DNA of 64,000 bases from positions 762,501-826,500 of the forward strand of contig NZ_JAPFCC010000001.1 in the NCBI RefSeq assembly GCF_025562715.2. The letters run 5' to 3'. The stretch's first letter is position 1, and every line of letters begins with the position of its first letter. The stretch comes from Endozoicomonas gorgoniicola. Lineage in GTDB: Bacteria > Pseudomonadota > Gammaproteobacteria > Pseudomonadales > Endozoicomonadaceae. The position numbers and the translations under genes were made by a program. Shown here in pieces: positions 28,813 through 38,201 of the stretch. Below the pieces are notes generated by a model. That model did not search any database. It was not told the origin of the DNA and saw nothing but the letters and a program-made list of their open reading frames with translations.

Positions 28813-29684
28813 TGAGCATCCTGATTAATAAAGACACTAAAGTTATCTGCCAGGGATTTACGGGCTCTCAGGGTACCTTCCATTCTGAACAGGCCATTGC
28901 TTACGGCACAAAGATGGTGGGTGGTGTCACCCCGGGCAAGGGTGGGCAGATCCACCTTGGCCTGCCCGTATTTAATACGGTGGCTGAAGCCGTTGATAGC
29001 ACCGGAGCTGAGGCATCAGTGATTTATGTGCCTGCTCCCTTCTGTAAGGATTCTATTCTTGAAGCGGCAAATTCAGGTATCCGGCTGATAGTCTGCATTA
29101 CTGAGGGTATTCCAACACTGGATATGCTGGAGTGCAAAGTTCGTTGTGATGAACTCGGGGTTCAGTTGATTGGGCCTAACTGTCCGGGGGTTATTACGCC
29201 GGGAGAGTGCAAGATTGGAATTATGCCGGGTCATATTCACAAGCCGGGCAAAGTTGGAATCGTTTCCCGTTCAGGTACGCTGACCTATGAAGCGGTTAAG
29301 CAGACAACGGACTATGGTTTTGGGCAGTCTACCTGTGTTGGCATAGGTGGCGATCCGATTCCCGGTTCAAACTTTATCGATATTCTGGAAAAGTTTGAGA
29401 AAGATACCCAGACGGAAGCCATTGTCATGATTGGTGAGATTGGTGGTACCGCAGAAGAAGAGGCTGCGGCCTTTATCAAGGATCATGTGACCAAACCAGT
29501 GGTTTCTTATATTGCTGGTGTGACTGCACCTCCGGGTAAGCGAATGGGACATGCGGGCGCTATCATCTCGGGTGGTAAAGGTACTGCTGACGAAAAGTTT
29601 GCAGCGCTTGAAGCGGCGGGTGTTCGAACGGTTAGAAGCCTTGCTGATATTGGTGAAGCGCTTAAAGATGTAACGAACTGGTAA
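28812..29684 (+). CDS. sucD: Succinyl-CoA synthetase alpha subunit SucD
   Basis: It binds CoA and carries the phosphorylated His of succinyl-CoA synthetase. 290 residues (E. coli 289). CoA-binding N-terminus 'TKVICQGFTGSQGTFHSEQA', 'GIMPGHIHKPGKVGIVSRSG', 'GIGGDPIPGSNFIDILE', and the phospho-His in 'GKRMGHAGAIISGGKGTA'. It overlaps sucC by one base. Last gene of the suc operon. Confidence 0.96.
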   Translation: MSILINKDTKVICQGFTGSQGTFHSEQAIAYGTKMVGGVTPGKGGQIHLGLPVFNTVAEAVDSTGAEASVIYVPAPFCKDSILEAANSGIRLIVCITEGIPTLDMLECKVRCDELGVQLIGPNCPGVITPGECKIGIMPGHIHKPGKVGIVSRSGTLTYEAVKQTTDYGFGQSTCVGIGGDPIPGSNFIDILEKFEKDTQTEAIVMIGEIGGTAEEEAAAFIKDHVTKPVVSYIAGVTAPPGKRMGHAGAIISGGKGTADEKFAALEAAGVRTVRSLADIGEALKDVTNW

Positions 29685-29725
29685 TTTTACGACCAGTTAT
29701 CGTTGTAAACTATCCTGCCGACAAC

Positions 29726-29763
29726 TCTTGTCAACAAGTCTTGTCAACAACTCTTGTCAACAA
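29726..29763 (+). repeat. Three tandem copies of tcttgtcaacaa (period 13)
   Basis: Copies at 29726, 29739 and 29752 are identical and separated by one base each, with a partial fourth copy before. They lie between sucD and its terminator and have no evident function. Confidence 0.85.
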
Positions 29764-29768
29764 AGTAA

Positions 29769-29798
29769 GCCCCGACTTTTTTCAAGTCGGGGTTTAAT
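29769..29798 (+). terminator. Rho-independent terminator of the suc operon
   Basis: The stem agccccgact / agtcggggtt with loop 'tttttca' is followed by 'taattctg'. It lies about 85 nt after the sucD stop. The T tail is short, but the stem is strong. Confidence 0.8.
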
Positions 29799-29941
29799 TC
29801 TGTTAGCCATTGAAAGCTCTGGGTTTGTCGTTGCAACCTGTCTGGTGTTGTGTTCTAGTAGCGCACGACTGATGTTCACCACTTGCAATGGCTCGCGAAA
29901 TACCAGTCTTTATTTATTTCATAGTTGTCAGGGATTAGCCC

Positions 29942-30817
29942 GTGGGTACGCCTTACCTGAATCCAGATAAATACCGCTTTATTCGAGCGCTTCGACCATT
30001 CTCTTATTCTGTTGCGTTAATTACCTGTGGCCTTGGCGTAACCTTGTCGTTTGTCCATGATTTGGGAGATCCCCTGAGAGGTGTACTCGTCATCCTGGCC
30101 GGAGTCTTGTTGCAGGCTGCCAGTAATCTGGCTAACGATCATGCAGACCTGGCTTTGTGGAAAAATCGCACGGGGAGAATGGCTGTGCTGGCGGTCAAAC
30201 GTATCCGGTTTAATTTTCTGGTTGCAGGTGTGCTTACCTTCATTGCCTCTTTAATGGGTATTTATCTGGTGATTGATGTTGGCTGGCAGCTGCTGGTCTT
30301 TGGAGCTTCTGGCATTATTGCCGGTTATTTTTATACGGGTGGACCTATTTATTACAAAAGCCGTGGTCTGGGGGTTCCTGCCGTTTTCCTGCTTACCGGG
30401 GTTCTTATGGTCAGTGGTTCCTATTATGCAGTGTCTGCGGAGTGGAGTAATAAGGTTGTATTAATTTCTCTGCCGGTTAGCCTGTTGGCGTCAGCCTTGC
30501 TGCTGGCTAATGAATTGAGGGATTACCTTGATGATAAAGCGAATAAAATCGGTACTCTGACAGTAAAGATTGGCTTTAATAACTCTAAAGCGCTGTACGC
30601 TTTGTGCCTTTTATTAACTTACCCATTGAGTTTTTATCTGTTTATTATTGGCGCGATACAAAACCCTTTATTATTACTTCTATCTTTAGTCTTTGTCTGG
30701 CAACCACTTCGATTGCTGATGTGCGAAGTCGGTGATGTCCAGTTGGTGAGCTTGCCCCCATTGACTGGTCGCTACTTCATTGCTTTTGGAGTGGGTTATA
30801 TTTTCAGTGTGATGTAA
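29942..30817 (+). CDS. UbiA-family prenyltransferase (MenA-like)
   Basis: A polytopic inner-membrane protein of 291 residues with about 8-9 helices. Both aspartate-rich motifs of UbiA prenyltransferases are recognisable: 'LQAASNLANDHADLALW' (residues about 57-73) and 'LLANELRDYLDDKANKIGTL' (about 188-207). The second is very like MenA, which attaches a polyprenyl chain to 1,4-dihydroxy-2-naphthoate. No men genes are nearby, so the substrate is open. GTG start at 29942 is the only candidate in frame near the homology start; no strong RBS. It is convergent with gspD, with a shared terminator. Confidence 0.85.
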   Translation: MGTPYLNPDKYRFIRALRPFSYSVALITCGLGVTLSFVHDLGDPLRGVLVILAGVLLQAASNLANDHADLALWKNRTGRMAVLAVKRIRFNFLVAGVLTFIASLMGIYLVIDVGWQLLVFGASGIIAGYFYTGGPIYYKSRGLGVPAVFLLTGVLMVSGSYYAVSAEWSNKVVLISLPVSLLASALLLANELRDYLDDKANKIGTLTVKIGFNNSKALYALCLLLTYPLSFYLFIIGAIQNPLLLLLSLVFVWQPLRLLMCEVGDVQLVSLPPLTGRYFIAFGVGYIFSVM

Positions 30818-30843
30818 AAAAGGGCTGAAACCAGCCCTTTTTT
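30816..30843. terminator. Bidirectional terminator between the prenyltransferase gene and gspD
   Basis: aaaaaagggctg aaa ccagccctttttt: a perfect stem with A and T tracts on both sides, overlapping the end of the plus-strand gene and 12 nt after the gspD stop on the minus strand. Confidence 0.92.
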
Positions 30844-30854
30844 AATGATGTTTT

Positions 30855-32990
30855 CTAATCCTTTGATTGCCAGGGAGCCTTATCCTGCTTTCGAAGGTCA
30901 AAGGCTTCTGCCTCAAACAGTGAATCCAGGTTGTCCGGCAAGGTGTCAGGTTTGCCTGGCGCGCTTTGCAGAACCCTAAGTTTAGAGAAACGATCCTGTG
31001 TGGCTTTCGCTAGTGTTTCAGAGTTCCGCATAATGGTTGGGCGAATAAAGAGCATAAGGTTTCGTTTTTTATTCGTTGTATTTGTACTTCGGAAGAGTTG
31101 CCCTAATAGAGGGATATCTCCGAGCAAAGGTACTTTGGACTTACTGGCTCCTGATTCATCTTCAATCAAACCACCGATCACGATAGTCTGACTGTCATCA
31201 ACCAATACTGTTGTTTTAAGGGTTCGGGTGTTAAATACAAAATCGTCTTCTATGACAACGGTTTGGTCAAGCGTTGAGATTTCTTGCTCTAGCTCAAGCC
31301 GAATGCTGTTACCTTCATTGATATGAGGCGTTATTTTTAGTTTGACACCAATATCTTTACGTTCTGTGGTAGTAAATGGGTTGCTGGATGAACCCTGACT
31401 ACCAGTTTGATAAGAGCCAGTTTTTATTGGTACATTTTTACCAACCTGAAATTCTGCTTCTTCATTATCAAGCGTCAGCATGCTTGGGGTAGAGAGTATG
31501 TTGCTGTTGGCTTTTTTGCTCAATGCAGTGACTAGTACACCAAAGTTTGCGCCTCTGAGCGCAAGTGTTCCGATTGGAATATTTTTTGCGTTATTCTCCA
31601 AAGGACTGCCAATGACTGAACTAATGTTGGTTTCGCCTTTTTCTCCCCTTGAAGATATAGTTTTGGTTCCATCAATACCCCACTGAACCCCCAGAGCATC
31701 ACCGATATCACCGGACACTTCAACAATAGCGCCCTCAAGCAAAACCTGCGCCCTTGGAACATCCAGCTGTCGGACAATGTGTTCCATCTCTGTCAGCGTT
31801 TCGGGGTCCGCAATAAGTATTAGTGCATTCTGGGTTTCATCAGCTTTTACGAAGACGTTCTGGTTTTTGTTCTTGCTGCTTTTACCGGAGGGCTGCCCTT
31901 TTGCCTGTACTTTTGGGGCGGCAGAAGCTGGCTGTGATGCAGGAGCAGACGCGGATGACTTGCCTATTTTATCCTGACTGTCCTGAATGGTACCTGATGC
32001 CTCAGAGAGGATTTCAGCCAGGTTTTTCGAGTCGGCATAACTCAGGAACATCACCTTGGTAGTGGATTTTCGGATGCCTTGCTTATCCAGGGTTTCAACC
32101 AGTTTTCGAACCCGAATCCGCTTACTGGAATTACCTTTGATCACCAGCCGGTTGCTGCGTTCGTCAGCAATGACCTGTAGTCCACTGGGTAACTGACCCT
32201 TGGCAGTTGTCAGGGTGTCCTGAATAATTTTGGCAATATCGCCAACCCAGGCGTGTTTCAGCTGTATCACTTCATAATCATTGTTGCCCGCTTCATCCAG
32301 CTCCTTAACCAGCTTGGCGATGCGTTCAACGTTATCGGCAAGGTCGCTGACAATAACGGCATTGCTGGACGCAGAAGCGGCAGCATGACCGTATTGTGCA
32401 ATAAGTGGCCTGATAATCGGAATCAGCTCGATAGAGGAAACGCTGTGCAGTTCAATGACTCTTGTTGTCATGACTGCATCGCGTGGTTTTTGTGTCGATT
32501 CGTTCGGGCTGCTGGTTTTTGCGGTTGTGCTGGGAACAATATTGATGATGTTGCCTTTGGGAATGACGGCATAACCATTGGCTGAAAGAACTTCCAGAAA
32601 AACATCGTAAACTTCATCACTGCTGAGTGGTTTGGTTGAAATCACCGAAACGGTATTACCACCTTTTATTCGAGGGTCAATGACAAAAGTTTCACCGGTT
32701 ATTTTGGCAATTTGCGCAATGAATTCGCGAATGTCAGCATTTTGTTGATTCAGGCTCCACTTTTTTTCTGACGATTTTTCTGATGAAGAATCAGAGGGTG
32801 AATTGATTCCCTGCTTGGGCGCCTGTCGGTTTAATGGCGCTTGAGCCAATAGACGATCTGAAATTTGTACATTTGTTTCAGATGATACCGGAGCGGCATT
32901 CAGGCTTCCCTGCAATGAAAATAACAGCAAACACGCAAGAAGCGATTTTGGTGCAAAATTAGCCTTGTAGCACTCTTTCATTTTCATCAC
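30855..32990 (-). CDS. gspD: Type II secretion secretin GspD
   Basis: The outer-membrane channel of the type II secretion system, 711 residues. A signal peptide is evident ('SLLACLLLFSLQGSLNAAPV'). N0 domain near 78-155 ('REFIAQIAKITGETFVIDPR'), then N1-N3 with 'VIELHSVSSIELIPIIRPLI' and 'VIQLKHAWVGDIAKIIQ'. A Ser/Ala/Lys-rich linker near 335-365 interrupts N3. The secretin core has 'QVLLEGAIVEVSGDIGDALG' and 'VPLLGDIPLLGQLFRSTNTT'. No C-terminal S-domain of the pilotin-dependent type stands out. Transcribed with gspC, C before D, opposite to gspE-M. Confidence 0.95.
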   Translation of the reverse strand: MMKMKECYKANFAPKSLLACLLLFSLQGSLNAAPVSSETNVQISDRLLAQAPLNRQAPKQGINSPSDSSSEKSSEKKWSLNQQNADIREFIAQIAKITGETFVIDPRIKGGNTVSVISTKPLSSDEVYDVFLEVLSANGYAVIPKGNIINIVPSTTAKTSSPNESTQKPRDAVMTTRVIELHSVSSIELIPIIRPLIAQYGHAAASASSNAVIVSDLADNVERIAKLVKELDEAGNNDYEVIQLKHAWVGDIAKIIQDTLTTAKGQLPSGLQVIADERSNRLVIKGNSSKRIRVRKLVETLDKQGIRKSTTKVMFLSYADSKNLAEILSEASGTIQDSQDKIGKSSASAPASQPASAAPKVQAKGQPSGKSSKNKNQNVFVKADETQNALILIADPETLTEMEHIVRQLDVPRAQVLLEGAIVEVSGDIGDALGVQWGIDGTKTISSRGEKGETNISSVIGSPLENNAKNIPIGTLALRGANFGVLVTALSKKANSNILSTPSMLTLDNEEAEFQVGKNVPIKTGSYQTGSQGSSSNPFTTTERKDIGVKLKITPHINEGNSIRLELEQEISTLDQTVVIEDDFVFNTRTLKTTVLVDDSQTIVIGGLIEDESGASKSKVPLLGDIPLLGQLFRSTNTTNKKRNLMLFIRPTIMRNSETLAKATQDRFSKLRVLQSAPGKPDTLPDNLDSLFEAEAFDLRKQDKAPWQSKD

Positions 32991-33017
32991 TTAACCATTG
33001 AATAAGTTGTAATTCTT

Positions 33018-33704
33018 TTATTGAATCCCTTGATTAGCCTGCTGTAACTTGTCTCTAAGTTCCTGCATTCGCTGTTCAAGTGACTTGTCATCCGGATCTT
33101 GTGTAAAACCGGGGCGTTCAATTGCTTGTTTCGCATCATCCGATGCCGGTTTTTGGTATTCCTGAAGGGTCCGTGAGTCTATACCGGAATCAGGAAAATA
33201 GAGCTTTTCCAGCTGTCCATTGCGACTGAGAATGACATGGTCTGGATGAATCTCCTTCAGAGTGACTCCTCCGGGCAGTGAGTCGCCAGACGAGTAAAGC
33301 TTATCCTGACTGTTGCCCTGGATGATGACGCTGGAATCTTCAGTGTTTGAACCAATATCTGCCAGAGCCCCCCTGAGAATTAAATTAAGTTTTGTTTTGG
33401 GAATCTCGGCTGACTGACTTCGGGCTTCAGTCTGATTGTTAAACCCAAACAGCAGGTCAAAGTCTTTAGCCGATAAAGCCTGAGGTTCCTGAGTTAATTC
33501 TGACTTTGGTTCCAGATTTGTACTGCCTGTATCCTGAATGGTTTTGAAGAGTTGTAAACCCTGAATTCCGAGACTGATAAACATGGCAATGCAAAGCAAT
33601 GTTGTTATCAGGATTCTGTTTTTGCGCTGGCCCCATTTAAAGTAGGTGGCCATGACCTCTTGATTCATAATGTTCTCTGATGGCTGAAAAAGTGGTTGGG
33701 TCAT
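33018..33704 (-). CDS. gspC: Type II secretion inner-membrane protein GspC
   Basis: It links the inner-membrane platform to the secretin. 228 residues: short cytoplasmic N-terminus, one TM helix near 32-52 ('ILITTLLCIAMFISLGIQGL'), and the periplasmic homology region near 105-175 ('LNLILRGALADIGSNTEDSS'). The family often ends in a PDZ domain; here the C-terminus is only about 50 residues, with a short coiled coil ('LEQRMQELRDKLQQANQ'). Such coiled-coil forms are known among GspC proteins. First gene of the gspCD transcript, divergent from gspE. Confidence 0.9.
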   Translation of the reverse strand: MTQPLFQPSENIMNQEVMATYFKWGQRKNRILITTLLCIAMFISLGIQGLQLFKTIQDTGSTNLEPKSELTQEPQALSAKDFDLLFGFNNQTEARSQSAEIPKTKLNLILRGALADIGSNTEDSSVIIQGNSQDKLYSSGDSLPGGVTLKEIHPDHVILSRNGQLEKLYFPDSGIDSRTLQEYQKPASDDAKQAIERPGFTQDPDDKSLEQRMQELRDKLQQANQGIQ

Positions 33705-33956
33705 GGACTGACTAATAGTCTAAATAAAGCATAAGGGTTCCATTTTTTAAAGCTGGTTTTCTGATTATGGAAAATCATTTTTTGTTTTGAAGTTGTAAAA
33801 TGCCAATATTGCATCACAATTCCACTATTGTCTGATCTAGAATAATTCAAATTCAGATGTTGGTGATAAATTTGTGAGCGAAGATTCAAAAAAATGCTCA
33901 TTCTATATAGAGACCTTTTCTACTAAATAATTATTGATTTAAAGAAGGAGTAGCTC
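33705..33956. other. Divergent gspC-gspE promoter region
   Basis: About 250 nt, AT-rich, no gene. It should contain the promoters of both T2SS arms. The only sure signal is the gspE Shine-Dalgarno AAGAAGGAG at 33942-33950. Confidence 0.6.
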
Positions 33957-35486
33957 TTGTCCACCCCGACTGACACTGTAGCAGCTGACGTTGTTGAAGA
34001 AAGCGAAGAACGTGATCCTGCCTGTCTGCGTCTGCCATTTTCATTTGCCAAGCGTCACGGTGTTGTACTGGTCTGGGATCTGGGAAGGCCCGTTGTTTAT
34101 TTTACGGTGTCTCCTTCGGCTCATATTTTTGCTGAAATTGTCCGTCTTGCCGGTCAGTCACCTGTTTATCGTAATGTGAGTAATGATCAGCTGGCTGAGG
34201 TGCTTTCACAGTGTTATCACAATGACAGTTCCGAAGCATTGCAGGACGCAGCCGGAATTGGTGATGACATGGATTTGAGCAGTCTTGCTGAAGCTGTGCC
34301 AGTGACAGAAGACCTGCTGGAGCAAAGTGATGACGCGCCGGTTATTCGCCTGATTAACGCTTTATTGACGGAGGCGATCAAGGAAGGTGCATCGGATGTT
34401 CACATAGAAACCTTTGAATCCAATCTGGTTGTCAGAGTCAGGGTTGATGGTGTACTCAGGGAAATTCTGCGGTTGCAGCGCACCCTGGCTTCACTGCTGG
34501 TATCCCGTATCAAAGTTATGGCAAGACTGGATATTGCAGAAAAGCGTATCCCGCAGGATGGGCGTATTTCCCTGAAAGTGGCAGGCAAGGAAGTGGATGT
34601 GCGGGTGTCTACTCTGCCATCGAGTAATGGTGAGCGTGTAGTGCTGCGTCTTCTCGACAAGGCGGCAGGTCGACTGGAGCTGAAACATCTCGGTATGGCT
34701 GAAAGAGATATGAGTGAAGTGTCAAAGCTCCTCGGTCGCCCTTACGGTATCATTCTTGTGACTGGACCGACCGGTTCCGGTAAGACAACCTCCCTGTATG
34801 CCAGCCTGACCACATTGAATGACAAGTGCCGAAACATCCTCACTGTCGAAGACCCCATTGAATACAACCTTGAAGGTATAGGTCAGACTCAGGTGAACAC
34901 CAAGGTGGATATGACCTTTGCCCGGGGGCTGCGTGCCATACTGCGGCAGGATCCCGACGTCGTGATGGTGGGTGAGATCCGGGATACAGAAACGGCTGAA
35001 ATAGCGGTTCAGGCCAGCCTTACGGGTCACCTTGTATTGTCAACATTGCATACCAATACCGCCATCGGAGCCCTGACGCGCTTGCAGGATATGGGAATTG
35101 AACCATTCTTGTTGTCGTCCAGTTTGCTGGGAGTCGTTGCTCAGCGACTGGTACGGATGTTGTGTGATAGCTGCAAACAGCCTTATACCCCGGACGCTGT
35201 TGAGTGTCAGGAGTTGGGTGTCACTGTGGATGATAACGTGACCTTGTACCATGCCGCTGGTTGCAAAGACTGTAATCAGAGTGGCTACCGTGGTCGTACC
35301 GGCATTTATGAAGTCGTCATGCTGGATGAGAGCATGCGCAGAATGATTCACTCCGGTGAGAGTGAGCAGTCTATTAACGATTACGTTCGTCGTACATGCC
35401 CCAGTATTCGTGACGATGGCAGTCGCAAGGTACTGGAAGGTGTCACAACCCTGGAAGAAGTGTTGCGGGTAACCCAGAAAGATTGA
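33957..35486 (+). CDS. gspE: Type II secretion ATPase GspE (TTG start)
   Basis: A cytoplasmic hexameric ATPase that drives pseudopilus assembly. 509 residues. Walker A 'GPTGSGKTTSLYA', Asp box 'ILTVEDPIEYNLEGIGQTQV', Walker B 'RQDPDVVMVGEIRDTETAEI', His box 'TGHLVLSTLHTNTAIGALTR', and the tetracysteine zinc motif 'CDSCKQPY...CKDCNQSGYRGRTG' are all present. The TTG at 33957 lies 6 nt after a strong AAGGAG, so the unusual start codon is well supported. First gene of gspEFGHIJKLM. Confidence 0.96.
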   Translation: MSTPTDTVAADVVEESEERDPACLRLPFSFAKRHGVVLVWDLGRPVVYFTVSPSAHIFAEIVRLAGQSPVYRNVSNDQLAEVLSQCYHNDSSEALQDAAGIGDDMDLSSLAEAVPVTEDLLEQSDDAPVIRLINALLTEAIKEGASDVHIETFESNLVVRVRVDGVLREILRLQRTLASLLVSRIKVMARLDIAEKRIPQDGRISLKVAGKEVDVRVSTLPSSNGERVVLRLLDKAAGRLELKHLGMAERDMSEVSKLLGRPYGIILVTGPTGSGKTTSLYASLTTLNDKCRNILTVEDPIEYNLEGIGQTQVNTKVDMTFARGLRAILRQDPDVVMVGEIRDTETAEIAVQASLTGHLVLSTLHTNTAIGALTRLQDMGIEPFLLSSSLLGVVAQRLVRMLCDSCKQPYTPDAVECQELGVTVDDNVTLYHAAGCKDCNQSGYRGRTGIYEVVMLDESMRRMIHSGESEQSINDYVRRTCPSIRDDGSRKVLEGVTTLEEVLRVTQKD

Positions 35487-35515
35487 TCCGTACCGGAGGC
35501 GGATAAACTACGATC

Positions 35516-36736
35516 ATGGCTGCATTTGAATACATAGCCCTCGATCCGGAGGGAAAGCAACACCGGGGTACACTTGAGGCCGACAGTAATCGTCAGGTTC
35601 GCCAGATTCTACGTGACCGTCAGTGGACGCCACTGTCTGTGGATGCCGTGGACGAACAGAAAAAGAATAAAGCCGGCGGTCGTTCCTCGTTATTTCATCG
35701 CGGGGTTTCCGCTGTCGAGCTGGCTACGATCACCCGACAACTGGCAACCCTGATACAGGCTGCCATGCCGGTGGAAGAGGCACTGCAAGGAGTCGCTTCT
35801 CAGCAGGAGAAAAGGCGGCTGAAGAATATCTTGCTGGCCATTCGCTCCAGGGTTCTGGAAGGTTATACGCTGGCTCAGAGCCTTGAAGGTTTCCCTCAAA
35901 TTTTCCCGCAGATGTACCGGGCGACCGTCACGGCGGGAGAGCATGCTGGTTATCTGGACAAAGTGTTAAATCGTCTGGCGGACTACACAGAAGCTCGCAT
36001 GCAATCCATACAGAAGGTTCAGCAGGCTTTGCTCTACCCCGTTATTTTGATGGTTGCTGCAGTGGGTATAGTCAGCTTTCTGCTGGGGTATGTAGTACCT
36101 GATGTGGTTAAAGTGTTTGTTGATACAGGGCAGGAGCTGCCGGGTATTACCGTCGCACTCATTGCTGCCAGTGAAGGTTTTCAGTCTTACTGGGTGGTGC
36201 TGTTTATTCTGATTGTCATGACGGTTTTTATTTGTCGTCAGGCACTCAAAAGGCCCTCTGTCCGGCTGTCCTGGGATCAGGTTTTTCTGCGGCTACCGGT
36301 GCTGGGTCGTTTCAGTCGCAGCCTCAGTGCGGCACGATTTGCCAGTACATTGAGTATTCTGACCCGCTCGGGGGTGTCTCTGGTTGAAGCATTGATGATT
36401 TCTGCGCAGGTGGTGGAAAACAGGGCTATTCAGGGTGCGGTCATTGATGCCGCAAAAAAAGTCAGTGAAGGGTCCAGCCTGAATAAAGCGTTATCGGGTA
36501 CTGGCTATTTTCCACCACTGATGCTGCATATGATCAGTAGTGGCGAGTCTACCGGTGAGCTGGATGAAATGCTGGAACGAACCGCGCAAAACCAGCAAAT
36601 GGAACTGGATGGTCGTATTGCGATGCTGCTGGGGCTGTTTGAACCCCTGATGCTGGTGGTGATGGGTGGGGTCGTGATGGTGATTGTACTGGCAATCCTC
36701 CTGCCTATTCTCAATATGAATCAGTTGCTGAACTAA
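35516..36736 (+). CDS. gspF: Type II secretion platform protein GspF
   Basis: An inner-membrane platform protein around which the ATPase works. 406 residues with two T2SSF repeats: the first near 75-195 with 'LATLIQAAMPVEEALQGVAS' and TM 'LLYPVILMVAAVGIVSFLLG', the second near 275-400 with 'STLSILTRSGVSLVEALMIS' and a final TM 'LMLVVMGGVVMVIVLAILLP'. N-terminal 'AAFEYIALDPEGKQHRGTLE' is standard. ATG 30 nt after gspE. Confidence 0.96.
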   Translation: MAAFEYIALDPEGKQHRGTLEADSNRQVRQILRDRQWTPLSVDAVDEQKKNKAGGRSSLFHRGVSAVELATITRQLATLIQAAMPVEEALQGVASQQEKRRLKNILLAIRSRVLEGYTLAQSLEGFPQIFPQMYRATVTAGEHAGYLDKVLNRLADYTEARMQSIQKVQQALLYPVILMVAAVGIVSFLLGYVVPDVVKVFVDTGQELPGITVALIAASEGFQSYWVVLFILIVMTVFICRQALKRPSVRLSWDQVFLRLPVLGRFSRSLSAARFASTLSILTRSGVSLVEALMISAQVVENRAIQGAVIDAAKKVSEGSSLNKALSGTGYFPPLMLHMISSGESTGELDEMLERTAQNQQMELDGRIAMLLGLFEPLMLVVMGGVVMVIVLAILLPILNMNQLLN

Positions 36737-36842
36737 TCCTCAGCCGTGTGAGCTGTCTGAGGTGATTAAGTGCGAGGCGATCAAGAGTGGAGCAATTAAC
36801 GGATGGCTGTGTCAGGGAATTCATTAACGAGGTCAGTGAATA

Positions 36843-37322
36843 ATGAAACTACATATACGAGAAGAGCGATATAACAAACGATCAGGGGGGGCGTTCCGTC
36901 AGGCAGGTTTCACACTGATCGAGATTATGGTGGTTGTGGTTATTCTGGGAATTCTGGCGGCCATGGTGGCACCAAAAATTCTCAGTCGCCCCGATCAGGC
37001 TAAGGTGACGGTGGCTCGTTCAGATATAGAAACGGTTTCTCAGGCGCTTGAGCTGTTCAGACTCGATAATGGTTTTTACCCAAATACCGATCAGGGGCTG
37101 GATGCCCTGGTTAAGAAGCCTACTGTTGCGCCTGAGCCCAGAAACTGGAATCCGGAAGGCTATCTGAAGCGGATGCCGGTTGACCCCTGGGGAAATCCTT
37201 ACCTGTATCTGCAACCGGGCAATCATGGGAAGTACGACCTTTATTCGCAAGGGGCTGACGGGCGAGAAGGAGGAGATGGGCTGGATGCTGATATTACCAA
37301 CTGGGATGATACCGATTCGTGA
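36843..37322 (+). CDS. gspG: Major pseudopilin GspG
   Basis: The main subunit of the T2SS pseudopilus. 159 residues. A 22-residue basic leader ends in Gly before the cleaved, methylated Phe of 'GFTLIEIMVVVVILGILAAM', with Glu5 present. C-terminal 'PVDPWGNPYLYLQPG' and the Ca2+-binding loop 'GADGREGGDGLDADITNW' are typical. The leader is longer than usual; no other start fits. It overlaps the gspH GTG. Confidence 0.95.
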   Translation: MKLHIREERYNKRSGGAFRQAGFTLIEIMVVVVILGILAAMVAPKILSRPDQAKVTVARSDIETVSQALELFRLDNGFYPNTDQGLDALVKKPTVAPEPRNWNPEGYLKRMPVDPWGNPYLYLQPGNHGKYDLYSQGADGREGGDGLDADITNWDDTDS

Positions 37323-37822
37323 AGCTAAAGTTGCAACAGGGCTTCACCCTGGTAGAGCTGCTGGTCGTCCTTCTGATCATCGGCATACTGCTGGGTATTA
37401 CCCTGTTGAGTCCGATTACAGGAAGTGTTCAGAAAACCACTCAGCAGCAGGCAGGGCGCCTGCAGGTGCTGTTTGAACAGGTACGGGACAAAGCGTTATT
37501 GGAAAATGCTGAATATGGCTTTTCGATTGGCGAGGACGGTTTTTATCGCTGGTGGGTTCTGCCTCTGGAAGGCAGGGAATGGTTACCCATCAACGAAAAG
37601 CCCTTCCAGCCCTACCGGCCTCCTGCATCCATACAGATGATATTGAATACCGCAGACGAGGCTCTGCCTGCCCTGGATATCACTGACGAAGGACCTTCGA
37701 TCGTATTTTACTCTGACAGACAGGTTACGCCTTTTGCATTGTCCGTCAGTCCCGTGGAAAACAAAAAACAAACGGTGGTTTTGCAAACCGATGGCTTGTC
37801 GGATATTGAGGTTGCCCGCTGA
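37319..37822 (+). CDS. gspH: Minor pseudopilin GspH (GTG start)
   Basis: A minor pseudopilin, 167 residues, prepilin motif 'QQGFTLVELLVVLLIIGILL' right after a 7-residue leader, then the conserved 'AGRLQVLFEQVRDKALLENA' and 'YGFSIGEDGFYRWWVL' found in GspH. The GTG start overlaps the gspG stop (GTGA), so translation is coupled. Confidence 0.92.
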   Translation: MKLKLQQGFTLVELLVVLLIIGILLGITLLSPITGSVQKTTQQQAGRLQVLFEQVRDKALLENAEYGFSIGEDGFYRWWVLPLEGREWLPINEKPFQPYRPPASIQMILNTADEALPALDITDEGPSIVFYSDRQVTPFALSVSPVENKKQTVVLQTDGLSDIEVAR

Positions 37823-38201
37823 CCACAGCAGAGGGTTTACGCTAATTGAAGTAATGGTGGCGCTGGCTGTTTTTGCGGTAGCGGCTGCCATGTTGATGTT
37901 GTCGGATGGGAACAGTATTCGCCAGACAAGGTATATGCAGGAAAAAGTTCTGGCTGCCCAGGTGGCTGATCATTACATGAGTCGCTTACAGGCTGAAAAG
38001 GTATGGCCGGACAAAGGCGTCAAGGGAAAAAACGAGACCTATGCTGGTTATGACTGGTATATACGTCAGGTGACCCGAACCACCAGTATTCCTGATTTCA
38101 GAAAGGTGGTGGTCGAAGTATTTATCGGTCGAGCCAAGCCGGAGGACGATGAGACAGGGCTGTATTCATTAACTTCGTATTTCAGGAAGCCCAAAAAATG
38201 A
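37791..38201 (+). CDS. gspI: Minor pseudopilin GspI
   Basis: A minor pseudopilin at the pseudopilus tip (with J and K). The prepilin motif is 'RGFTLIEVMVALAVFAVAAA', then 'QEKVLAAQVADHYMSRLQAE' and 'RKVVVEVFIG'. The start is uncertain: ATG 37791 gives a 14-residue leader inside the gspH end, while TTGs at 37806 or 37812 would give shorter leaders. The longer frame from 37734 is unsupported. It overlaps gspJ by ATGA. Confidence 0.9.
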   Translation: MACRILRLPADHSRGFTLIEVMVALAVFAVAAAMLMLSDGNSIRQTRYMQEKVLAAQVADHYMSRLQAEKVWPDKGVKGKNETYAGYDWYIRQVTRTTSIPDFRKVVVEVFIGRAKPEDDETGLYSLTSYFRKPKK

